From: JAWLCQ01 sp041687095 | GTDB lineage: Bacteria > Planctomycetota > Phycisphaerae > SM23-33 | Direction of reading: 5' to 3' | DNA length: 39,078 bases | Assembly (NCBI GenBank): GCA_041687095.1 | Contig: JAWLCQ010000030.1 | Coordinates: forward strand, 1-39,078 | Shown: positions 16,328 through 23,663 of the stretch, piece by piece | Numbering within the stretch: position 1 is the first letter of the stretch | Layout of the letters: each line of letters opens with the position of its first letter | Notes under the pieces: generated by a model | Told to the model about the DNA's origin: nothing | The model's database searches: none | What the model saw: the letters and a program-made list of their open reading frames with translations, nothing else | Made by a program: the position numbers and the translations under genes

Positions 16328-17235
16328 CCGCCGTCACCGACTTCGTCTACATCATGTCCCCGAGCTACTCGGGCTCGACGCTGCTGACGTTCCTCCTCGC
16401 CAAGCACCCCGCCATCGGCACGGTGGGGGAACTGAAGGCGACGAGCATGGAGGACATCGACCGCTACACCTGCTCCTGCGGGACCCTGATCCGCCAGTGC
16501 GGGTTCTGGGCGCAGGTCGCCGCCGAGATGGGGCAGCGGGGCATGCCCTTCGACGTCGCGAGCTTCGGGACGCACTTCCGCTCACCCGCCCCCCTGCCCG
16601 ACAAGCTCCTGCGGGCCGCCGTGCGGGGCCCCCTGCTGGAGGGGGCCCGCACACTGGGCTTCGCCGCCGTCCCCGCCGCCCACCGCGCGCTGCGGGCCAC
16701 GCGGGAACGCAACCGCGCCCTCGTGGAGTCCATCGCCGCCATCCGGCACACGCCCGTCATCCTCGACGGGTCCAAGGACCCCGTCCGCCTCCGCCACCTG
16801 CTGGGGGCGCGCTACTGGCCGATCCGCACCATCCACCTCACCCGCGACGGGCGGGGAACCGCCAACTCCTACATGCGCCACTACGCCACCACCATGGGCC
16901 ACGCCGCCCGCGAGTGGGTCCGCTCGCAGCACGAGTGCCGCCGCATGTACGACCGCCTCCCCCCCGACCGCCGCATCCGCGTCCGCTACGAGGACCTGTG
17001 CACCGACACCGAGGCGGTCCTGAAGGAGCTGTTCGCGTTCCTCGGGCTCGAGGGAACGGTCAGCGGGGGAGCGGTCCACGCCGGCGATCAGCACATCGTG
17101 GGCAACTTCATGCGCCTCCGCCCCGACCAGGACATCACCCTCGACGAGAAGTGGAAGGACCAGCTTACCCCCGCGGACCTGGCCGCCTTCGAGCGCGTCG
17201 CGGGGGCACTCAACCGGACGCTGGGGTACGCGTGA
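16324..17235 (+). CDS. Sulfotransferase family protein
   Basis: 303-residue PAPS-dependent sulfotransferase-like protein. The 5'-phosphosulfate loop is SPSYSGSTLL (12-21) and the 3'-phosphate site is HLTRDGRGTANSY (about 175-190), with the usual R-D-x-R-x4-S spacing. A YEDLC motif (about 222-226) marks the third conserved block. A Cys-rich insert YTCSCGTLIRQCGFW (about 47-61) lies between the first two blocks. Encoded directly after the Wzy-like gene, it probably sulfates a sugar of the EPS or a precursor. No PAPS-synthesis genes are in the window. It ends the first tightly coupled block; a 108-nt spacer follows. Confidence 0.87.
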   Translation: MTAVTDFVYIMSPSYSGSTLLTFLLAKHPAIGTVGELKATSMEDIDRYTCSCGTLIRQCGFWAQVAAEMGQRGMPFDVASFGTHFRSPAPLPDKLLRAAVRGPLLEGARTLGFAAVPAAHRALRATRERNRALVESIAAIRHTPVILDGSKDPVRLRHLLGARYWPIRTIHLTRDGRGTANSYMRHYATTMGHAAREWVRSQHECRRMYDRLPPDRRIRVRYEDLCTDTEAVLKELFAFLGLEGTVSGGAVHAGDQHIVGNFMRLRPDQDITLDEKWKDQLTPADLAAFERVAGALNRTLGYA

Positions 17236-17343
17236 ACCGCCCCCCGCGCCGCGCGTGCAGATTCGCCGCATAGAATGCGGCTCGGACTGTCCCACCCCGG
17301 GCGGGGACGCTCGGGCGCCCCGGGCCCGAAAGGAGGAACGAAC

Positions 17344-18126
17344 ATGAAGGTTGTCATCCTGGCCGGCGGACTGGGCACCCGCCTCTCCGAAGAAACCGAG
17401 ATCAAGCCCAAGCCCATGGTCGAGATCGGCGGCCGGCCGATCCTGTGGCACATCATGAAGCACTACGAGCAGTTCGGATGCAACGAGTTCTACGTCGCCC
17501 TGGGGTACAAGGGCGACGTCATCAAGAGCTTCTTCCTGAACTACTACCGGCTCAACGGGAGCATGGCCCTGAACCTGGCGACGGGGGACGTGATGGGCTA
17601 CGAGCACCCCGCCGAGCCGTGGATGGTCCACCTCATCGACACGGGGCTCGAGACCCAGACGGGGGGGCGCATCCGCCGCCTCCGCCCCCACCTCGAGGGC
17701 GGGACGTTCATGGTGACGTACGGCGACGGGGTGGGGTGCGTGGACATCGGCAAGCTCCTCGAACACCACCGCCGCTGCGGGAAGATCGCGACGGTGACGG
17801 CGGTGCGGCCGCCGGCGCGGTTCGGGGGACTGGTCTTCAACGACGCGCTGGACCACGTGACCGCCTTCTCCGAAAAGCCCCAGACCGGCGAGGGGTGGAT
17901 CAACGGCGGGTTCCAGGTCTACGAACCCGCCGTCTTCGACTACCTCCAGGGCGACGAGTGCGTCCTGGAGTCCCACGTGCTCGAGCGCCTCGCCGCCGAC
18001 GGGCAACTGGCGGCGTACCGGCACGAGGGGTTCTGGCAGTGCATGGATACGCTGAGGGACCTGCGACTGCTGGAGTCGCTGTGGCAGAAGGGAAACGCCC
18101 CATGGAAGACGTGGCAGGCCGCATGA
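17344..18126 (+). CDS. rfbF: Glucose-1-phosphate cytidylyltransferase
   Basis: 260-residue nucleotidyltransferase making CDP-glucose from CTP and glucose-1-phosphate (EC 2.7.7.33). The nucleotide-binding signature LAGGLGTRLSEETEIKPKPM is at residues 6-25, followed by the RfbF-typical VALGYKGDVIKSFFLNYY and, later, YGDGV, FSEKPQTGEGWINGGF and FWQCMDT. Length matches the family (about 257). Translation starts behind a strong AAGGAGG, after a 108-nt spacer that may hold an internal promoter. It is coupled by ATGA to the CDP-glucose dehydratase-like gene, opening a five-gene CDP-sugar cassette. Confidence 0.96.
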   Translation: MKVVILAGGLGTRLSEETEIKPKPMVEIGGRPILWHIMKHYEQFGCNEFYVALGYKGDVIKSFFLNYYRLNGSMALNLATGDVMGYEHPAEPWMVHLIDTGLETQTGGRIRRLRPHLEGGTFMVTYGDGVGCVDIGKLLEHHRRCGKIATVTAVRPPARFGGLVFNDALDHVTAFSEKPQTGEGWINGGFQVYEPAVFDYLQGDECVLESHVLERLAADGQLAAYRHEGFWQCMDTLRDLRLLESLWQKGNAPWKTWQAA

Positions 18127-19166
18127 ACGGAACGAACGACTTCTGGACGGACCGCCCGGTCCTGGTGACGGGAGCGACGGGCCTGGTGGGAAGCTGGCTG
18201 GTCCGCCGACTGCTGGGGGCCGGGGCGGACGTGGCCTGCCTGGTCCGCGACTGGGTCCCGCAGTCCGAACTCATCCGCGCCGGGCTGCTGGAGCGGGTCC
18301 GCATCGTCCGCGGGGACGTGCGGGACATGGCGCTGCTGGAGCGGACGCTGGGCGAGTACGAGATCGACACGGTGATCCACCTGGCGGCGCAGACGATCGT
18401 GGGCATCGCCAACCGCAACCCCGTCTCGACCTTCGAGTCCAACATCGCGGGCACGTGGGCGCTGCTGGAGGCGGCGAGACGAAGCCCGCGCGTCCGCGGA
18501 ATCGTGCTCGCGTCGTCGGACAAGGCCTACGGGGACCAGGTCCACCTGCCCTACACCGAGGCCACCCCCCTCCAGGGCCGCCACCCCTACGACGTCTCCA
18601 AGTCGTGCGCGGACCTCATCGCCCAGGCCTACGCCCACACCTACGACCTGCCCGTGGTCGTCACCCGCTGCGGGAACTTCTACGGCGGGGGGGACCTGAA
18701 CTGGAACCGCATCGTCCCCGGGACCATCCGCTCGGTCCTGCGGGGGCAGCGGCCCGTGATCCGCACGGACGGGGGGCACATCCGCGACTACTTCTACGTC
18801 GAGGACGGGGCGGCGGCGTACATGCTGCTGGCGGAGCGGCTGGCGGGGGACCCGTCGCTGCGGGGCGAGGCGTTCAACTTTTCGAACGAGCTGCAGGTCA
18901 CGGTCCTGGAGCTCGTCGGGGAGATCCTCCAGGTGATGGCGTCGGACCTGGAGCCGGACATCCGGAACGAGGCGTCGAACGAAATACGACACCAGTACCT
19001 CAGTGCGGCCAAGGCCCGCGAGCGACTGGGCTGGGCCCCGCTCTTCGGGCTTCGCGAGGGCTTGGAACGGACAGTGGTATGGTATCAGGATCTGCTTTCA
19101 GCGACCTCGGCGTCGCCCCCGAGGGACTGTGCCGCGGTTGCGGACACGTCGGGCTGGAAAACGTAA
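18123..19166 (+). CDS. rfbG: CDP-glucose 4,6-dehydratase-like SDR
   Basis: 347-residue extended SDR. GATGLVGSWL (17-26) is the NAD-binding motif, SSDKAYG precedes the catalytic YDVSK, and HIRDYFYVED is the usual substrate-domain motif. With rfbF directly upstream it should convert CDP-glucose to CDP-4-keto-6-deoxyglucose. It overlaps rfbF by 4 nt. The last 28 codons overlap the next gene in another frame by 88 nt; the family usually ends near the WYQD motif at the start of that overlap, so this tail (LLSATSASPPRDC...) is probably an unconserved extension. Confidence 0.9.
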   Translation: MNGTNDFWTDRPVLVTGATGLVGSWLVRRLLGAGADVACLVRDWVPQSELIRAGLLERVRIVRGDVRDMALLERTLGEYEIDTVIHLAAQTIVGIANRNPVSTFESNIAGTWALLEAARRSPRVRGIVLASSDKAYGDQVHLPYTEATPLQGRHPYDVSKSCADLIAQAYAHTYDLPVVVTRCGNFYGGGDLNWNRIVPGTIRSVLRGQRPVIRTDGGHIRDYFYVEDGAAAYMLLAERLAGDPSLRGEAFNFSNELQVTVLELVGEILQVMASDLEPDIRNEASNEIRHQYLSAAKARERLGWAPLFGLREGLERTVVWYQDLLSATSASPPRDCAAVADTSGWKT

Positions 19167-20353
19167 TTTCGCTCGGGCGCACCCCGCTGGCCAACGCCCT
19201 GCTGACGGAAGACCAGCTCGACGCCCCGGAGGACACCTACCCGCTGGACCTCGTATTCTGCCCGGAATGCTCGCTGGTGCAGATCGTCGAGACGGTCCCC
19301 CCGGAGCGGCTGTTCCGCCACTACCTGTACTTCAGCTCGTTCTCCGACACCATGGTGGAGCACTCGCGCGAGCTGGTGGGGCAGATGGTCGAGCGGCTGG
19401 GGCTGGACGATCGGCACCTGGCGATGGAGATCGCCAGCAACGATGGATACCTGCTGCAGTTCTACCGGCACAAGGGCGTGCGGACGCTGGGGATCGAACC
19501 CGCCCGGAACGTCGCCGCCGTCGCCCGCGAGCAGCGCGGGATCGAGACGGTGTGCGAGTTCTTCGGCCGCGAACTCGCCGCCCAGCTCGTCGCCCAGAAC
19601 CGCCGCGCCGACGTGCTGCACTCGCACAACGTGCTGGCGCACGTGGCGGACCTGCACGGGGTGATGGGCGGGGCGAGCTTCGTCCTCAAGCCCACCGGGG
19701 TATGGGTCATCGAAACGCCCTACGTGCGGCGGCTGATCGAGAACGTGGAGTTCGACACGATCTACCACGAGCACCTGTGCTACTTCGCCCTCACGCCGCT
19801 GGAGCGGATGCTCCGCCTGCACGGGCTGGCGGCGTTCGACGTGCAGGAGGTGGCGATCCACGGGGGGTCGCTGCGGGTGTTCGTCGCCCCTGAGCAGAGC
19901 CCGTGGGTCCGCCTGCGGAACGACTCGGTCCCGCGGATGCTGGAGGAGGAGCGGCGGTGGGGCGTGGACCGCCCGGAGACGTACCGCGGGTTCAGCGACC
20001 ACGTGCTGCAGCTCCGCCGCTCGCTGCTGGACCTGCTGCACGACCTGCGCCGCCAGGGCAAACGGATCGCGGTGTACGGGGCGTCGGCGAAGGGGGCGAC
20101 GCTGCTGAACTACCTGGGCCTGGGCCCGCGCGACCTGGAGTACGTCGTGGACCGCAGCACGGTCAAGCAGACGCACTTCACCCCCGGGTCCCACCTGCGG
20201 GTCTGCGACCCGCACCGCCTGCTGGAGACCATGCCCGACTACGTCCTGCTGCTGACGTGGAACTTCGCCGACGAGATCCTCGCCCAGCAGGCCGAGTACC
20301 GCCGCCGCGGCGGGCGGTTCATCCTCCCCGTCCCGGAGGTACGCATCGTGTAG
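19079..20353 (+). CDS. Sugar C-methyltransferase (TylCIII/TcaB9-like)
   Basis: 424-residue SAM-dependent C-methyltransferase of the nucleotide-sugar type. A zinc site is formed by Cys18/Cys21 and Cys61/Cys64 (LCRGCG, CPECSL), the SAM fold begins at MEIASNDGYLLQFY (about 118-131), and FDTIYHEHLCYF holds the Tyr229-His230-Glu231-His232 cluster that corresponds to the catalytic Tyr/Glu/His of TcaB9. A C-terminal Rossmann-like half (KRIAVYGASAKGATLLNY) follows. It should methylate a ketosugar carbon, probably C-3 of CDP-4-keto-6-deoxyglucose. ATG 19079 is the only usable start before Cys18, giving the 88-nt overlap with rfbG. A 433-nt repeat-rich spacer follows. Confidence 0.92.
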   Translation: MVSGSAFSDLGVAPEGLCRGCGHVGLENVISLGRTPLANALLTEDQLDAPEDTYPLDLVFCPECSLVQIVETVPPERLFRHYLYFSSFSDTMVEHSRELVGQMVERLGLDDRHLAMEIASNDGYLLQFYRHKGVRTLGIEPARNVAAVAREQRGIETVCEFFGRELAAQLVAQNRRADVLHSHNVLAHVADLHGVMGGASFVLKPTGVWVIETPYVRRLIENVEFDTIYHEHLCYFALTPLERMLRLHGLAAFDVQEVAIHGGSLRVFVAPEQSPWVRLRNDSVPRMLEEERRWGVDRPETYRGFSDHVLQLRRSLLDLLHDLRRQGKRIAVYGASAKGATLLNYLGLGPRDLEYVVDRSTVKQTHFTPGSHLRVCDPHRLLETMPDYVLLLTWNFADEILAQQAEYRRRGGRFILPVPEVRIV

Positions 20354-20786
20354 CGCGACGGGCTCAGTGCCCGGCAAAATCCGAAACTCGAAATGCGAAA
20401 TCCGAAACAAACTCAAAAGCACGAAATCCAAAGGACCAAAACGCGGTCCATGTGTGCGTTGCGGCGAGGATGGGAAGCGGGGTTTTGGATTTCGGTCCTT
20501 TGAATTTCGGTAACCGTTCACGCCTTCGCAGACAGCCACGAAGGCGTGAAGAGAAGAAACAGCCCCGAAGAAAGGGATTTCGCAGATTATGAGATTGCGC
20601 AGATTACGGAGAAGGAGAACATCGCTCTTCTCTCTCTTCTGTGTAATCCTGAAATCTGTGTAATCCCCTTCTCTCCGGCTGTTTCTTCAGGCTCCTGTCG
20701 CCGCGTGCATAGGCGTGAACGGTTACGAGTTTCGAGTTTGTTTCGGGTTTCGGACCTCACCCTGCCCACTGCGTCACAGAAGATCA
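20354..20786. repeat. Nested palindromic spacer with repeat copies
   Basis: No gene is present, and base composition is far more A/T-rich than the surroundings. The spacer is a nested set of inverted repeats. GAAATCC/AAACTCG-type A-rich strings at 20380-20440 are mirrored by GTTTTGGATTTCGG (20482-20495) and by GAGTTTCGAGTTTG (20727-20740). The element GTAACCGTTCACGCC (from 20510) is mirrored by GGCGTGAACGGTTAC (20712-20726), GAAGAAACAGCC (near 20554) by GGCTGTTTCTTC (near 20680), and CAGATTAC strings by GTGTAATC strings in the middle. It resembles a miniature palindromic element with later insertions, placed inside the CDP-sugar cassette. Confidence 0.7.
20511..20550 (-). repeat. Dispersed palindrome, copy 2 (GTGAACGGTTAC family)
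   Basis: Arms TTCACGCCTTCG (20517-20528) and CGAAGGCGTGAA (20539-20550) enclose the loop CAGACAGCCA. Read on the minus strand the loop is TGGCTGTCTG, close to the CTGCTGTCTG loop of the copy at 289-330, and the flank is again CGGTTAC. A half copy, GGCGTGAACGGTTACG, lies at 20712-20727 in plus orientation. Confidence 0.75.
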
Positions 20787-21332
20787 ATGGACTTTCAGGA
20801 ACTGAGCATCCAGGGCGCCTACCTGATCTCCCCGCCCCGCCACGGGGACGCGCGGGGGTTCCTCATGCGCGCGTTCTGCCGCGAGGCGTTCCGCAAGGGC
20901 GGGGTGGCGTTCGAGCCCGTGCAGGCCAACTTCTCCTACAGCCGCTCCGCCGGGACGCTCCGCGGCCTGCACTACCAGGCGCCCCCCCACGCCGAGGCCA
21001 AGCTCGTCTGCTGCTGCGCGGGGGCCGTCTTTGACGTCCTCGTGGACCTCCGCCCCCAGAGCCCCACCTTCGGGCGGTGGGCGGGGGTGCAACTGTCCGC
21101 CGACGCCCCGCAACTGCTGTACGTGCCCGAGCGCTGCGCGCACGGGTTCGAGACGCTGCGGGACGAATCGGCGGTGCATTACATGACCTCACACCCCTAC
21201 AGCCCCGCGAGCGAGCGGGGCGTGCGGTGGGACGACCCGGCCCTGGCCATCACCTGGCCGCTCCCCCCCGCCGTCCTCTCGCCCAAGGACCGGAGTCACG
21301 ACGACCTATGCCTGGACCGAAGCTGCTTCTGA
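20787..21332 (+). CDS. dTDP-4-dehydrorhamnose 3,5-epimerase family protein
   Basis: 181-residue cupin of the RmlC/RfbC family, normal in length. Family signatures: RGFLMRAF, TLRGLHYQ (with the catalytic His), YVPERCAHGF and RGVRWDDPAL. In an rfbF/rfbG/C-methyltransferase context the substrate is probably a CDP-4-keto-6-deoxy-3-C-methyl hexose rather than a dTDP sugar, setting C-3/C-5 stereochemistry; the dTDP name is therefore only the family name. The ribosome site is weak (CACAGAAG). It overlaps the next gene by 25 nt. It is split from the rest of the cassette only by the palindromic spacer. Confidence 0.93.
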   Translation: MDFQELSIQGAYLISPPRHGDARGFLMRAFCREAFRKGGVAFEPVQANFSYSRSAGTLRGLHYQAPPHAEAKLVCCCAGAVFDVLVDLRPQSPTFGRWAGVQLSADAPQLLYVPERCAHGFETLRDESAVHYMTSHPYSPASERGVRWDDPALAITWPLPPAVLSPKDRSHDDLCLDRSCF

Positions 21333-22258
21333 CGGGGATCGGGGGGTTCATCGGCTCGCACGTGGCGCGGTGCGCCCTCGACGCGGGCTGGGACGTGGCG
21401 GGGATCGTCCACCCGCAGGAGTCGCGGGGGCGGATCGAGGATCTCGCCCCGCGGCTCGCGTTCACCGAGGGCGACATCACCGACGCCGGGGCCGTCTCCC
21501 GCATCGTGAACGAGATCCGCCCCGACGCCTGCGTACACCTGGCGTGGTGCGTGCGCCCGGGCAACTGGCGGGCGGACCCGGAGAACGTGACGTTCGTCCC
21601 GGCGAGCCTGCACCTGCTGTCGGCCGCCGCCGACGCCGGCTGCCGCGCCTTCGTCGGGGCGGGCACGTGCGGGGAGTACGACCCCGACAGCGGGTTCCTC
21701 CGCGAGGACGGGCCCGAGAAGCCCGGGACCCTCTACGCCGCCTGCAAACTCGCCGTCCGCCACGTGGGGGCCCGCCTGGCGGCGGAGCGGGGCGTGCGGT
21801 TCGCCTGGGGGCGGGTCTTCTACGTCTACGGGCCGCGGGAGGACCCGCGGCGGGTCGTGCCCGCGGCCATCCTGGCGGCGATGCGGGGGGAGGACTTCCC
21901 CGCCTCGCACGGGCGGCAGGTGCGGGACTACCTCCACGTCGAGGACGTCGCCGCCGCCCTCTTCGCCCTCGCCTCCCGCCCCGCCGACGGGGTCTACAAC
22001 GTCTGCTCGGGGGACCCGGTCACGATCCGCCGCCTGCTGGCGACGGCGGGGCGGCTGGCGGGCGGGGAGGAGCGGATCCGTTTCGGGCAGGTCCCGACGG
22101 CGAGTTGGGACCCGCCGTTCCTGTGCGGCGATAATCGCCGACTTTCGGCCTTGGGGTGGGAACCGCGACATACCATGGAGGAAGGGCTGGAACAGACCGT
22201 GCGCTGGTGGCGCCGGCAGGACGCCGGTGCGGCCCCGAGTGGGGAAGAATCGGCATGA
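21308..22258 (+). CDS. NAD(P)-dependent nucleotide-sugar reductase/epimerase
   Basis: 316-residue extended SDR. GIGGFIGSHV (10-19) is the NAD(P) site, GAGTCGEYD carries the active-site Thr/Cys region, YAACK is the catalytic Tyr-Lys, and VRDYLHVEDVAAA is the substrate-domain motif. It probably reduces the 4-keto group of the C-methylated CDP-sugar and thus completes the cassette; a 4-epimerase is the alternative. ATG 21308 overlaps the upstream epimerase by 25 nt. The stop lies 25 nt before the next start. Confidence 0.88.
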   Translation: MPGPKLLLTGIGGFIGSHVARCALDAGWDVAGIVHPQESRGRIEDLAPRLAFTEGDITDAGAVSRIVNEIRPDACVHLAWCVRPGNWRADPENVTFVPASLHLLSAAADAGCRAFVGAGTCGEYDPDSGFLREDGPEKPGTLYAACKLAVRHVGARLAAERGVRFAWGRVFYVYGPREDPRRVVPAAILAAMRGEDFPASHGRQVRDYLHVEDVAAALFALASRPADGVYNVCSGDPVTIRRLLATAGRLAGGEERIRFGQVPTASWDPPFLCGDNRRLSALGWEPRHTMEEGLEQTVRWWRRQDAGAAPSGEESA

Positions 22259-22283
22259 CGGGGCGGAGCGAAAGGAGCATCCG

Positions 22284-23654
22284 TTGAGCAGTTCGGGCAA
22301 CAGGAATGGAACGACGGCGGTGATCGGCGGAGGCCTGGCGGGCCTGGCGGCGGCGCAGCGGCTGCGGGAGCGCGGCGCGCGGGCCGAGCTGTATGAGCGG
22401 AACGGCTCCCTGGGCGGGCACGCCGGGTCGCACGTGACGGACGGGTTCTCCTTCGATCAGGGCCCGCACGTGTCGTTCACGCGGAAGAAGGAGGTCCAGG
22501 ACCTCTTCGCCGCCGCCGTCGGGCAGGAGTACCATACCCTCAGCGCCGGGGTCTACAACTACTGGCAGGGGCACCTGGTGTGGCACCCCCCGCTGTGCAA
22601 CCTGCACGGGCTGCCGGTGGACGTCGTCCACGCGTGCGTGACGGACTTCGTCAAGGCGCAGTACGAGGACGACCGCCGCATCCGCAACTACGCCGACTGG
22701 TGCCTCAAGACGCACGGGGAGGCGTTCAGCCGCGAGTTCACCTTCCGCTACACCCGCAAGTACTGGACGACCGACGCGGAGAACCTCGACACCGACTGGG
22801 TCGCCCCGCGGATCTACGCCCCCAAGGTCGCCGAGGTCGTCCGCGGGGCGCTGGCCGCCCAGCAGAAGAACTTCCACTACATCGACCACATCCGCTACCC
22901 CAAGCGGGGCGGGTTCGCGTCGTACCTGCAGGCCTTCGCCCCCAGCGAGCACAACCACTGCAACCGCGAGGTGACGGCCATCGACCTGCGGCGGGGCGGC
23001 ATTGAGTTCGCCGACGGGACCGACGCGGGGTTCGACCACCTGGTCTGCGCCATGCCCCTCGACCGGTTCATCGGGCTCCTCCGCGACGTGCCCCCGGAGG
23101 TGGCGGAGGCGGCGGGGGACCTGATGTGCACCTCGCTGACCGTGGTGAACCTCGGGATCGACCGCCCCGACGGGTTCCCGGAGACGGACTGGATGTACGT
23201 GTACGACGAGGACATCCCCTTCGCCCGGCTGAACTTCCCGCACCGCTTCGCCCCCGCCAACGCCCCCGAGGGCTGCGGGAGCATCCAGGTGGAGATCTAC
23301 CACTCGCGGTGGAAACCGCGGTGGGTGTCCGACCCCGTCGGGGCCACCGTCGAGGGGCTGCGGAAGATGAACCTGCTGCACCCGTCGGACACGATCCTCG
23401 TCAGCGAGATCGAGGAGATCGATCACGCCAACGTGATGTTCGACCTCAACCGCATCCGCAACCTCGGGACCGTCCGCGAGTACCTCGACGAGCAGGGCGT
23501 GCCCTGCTGCGGGCGCTACGGATGCTGGGAGTACTACTGGACCGATGACAGCGTGCTCAGCGGCTTTGGGGCCGCCGAGGCCATCCTGGAGGCCCAGGCC
23601 GGCGCCCGCCGCGCCGACCGCACCGCAGTTCGAGCCATCGACTGCGAGGAGTGA
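22284..23654 (+). CDS. FAD-dependent amine-oxidase/UDP-galactopyranose mutase-like protein
   Basis: 456-residue flavoprotein. The dinucleotide-binding motif VIGGGLAGLAAAQRL is at about residues 12-26, followed by an acidic ELYERN and GGHAGS, as in protoporphyrinogen-oxidase/amine-oxidase and UGM-like proteins. Similar flavoproteins are often found in EPS gene clusters, where they may oxidise or isomerise a sugar or lipid intermediate; the reaction is unknown. I chose the TTG at 22284 because AAGGAG lies 6 nt upstream and the Rossmann motif then starts at a normal distance; an ATG at 22227 would overlap the previous gene by 32 nt and add 19 unconserved residues. Confidence 0.82.
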   Translation: MSSSGNRNGTTAVIGGGLAGLAAAQRLRERGARAELYERNGSLGGHAGSHVTDGFSFDQGPHVSFTRKKEVQDLFAAAVGQEYHTLSAGVYNYWQGHLVWHPPLCNLHGLPVDVVHACVTDFVKAQYEDDRRIRNYADWCLKTHGEAFSREFTFRYTRKYWTTDAENLDTDWVAPRIYAPKVAEVVRGALAAQQKNFHYIDHIRYPKRGGFASYLQAFAPSEHNHCNREVTAIDLRRGGIEFADGTDAGFDHLVCAMPLDRFIGLLRDVPPEVAEAAGDLMCTSLTVVNLGIDRPDGFPETDWMYVYDEDIPFARLNFPHRFAPANAPEGCGSIQVEIYHSRWKPRWVSDPVGATVEGLRKMNLLHPSDTILVSEIEEIDHANVMFDLNRIRNLGTVREYLDEQGVPCCGRYGCWEYYWTDDSVLSGFGAAEAILEAQAGARRADRTAVRAIDCEE

Positions 23655-23663
23655 CGACGTACC

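Noticed and set aside
20354..20786. Small genes in the spacer of the CDP-sugar cassette
   Set aside because: All frames there cross inverted repeats, have different base composition and lack ribosome sites.
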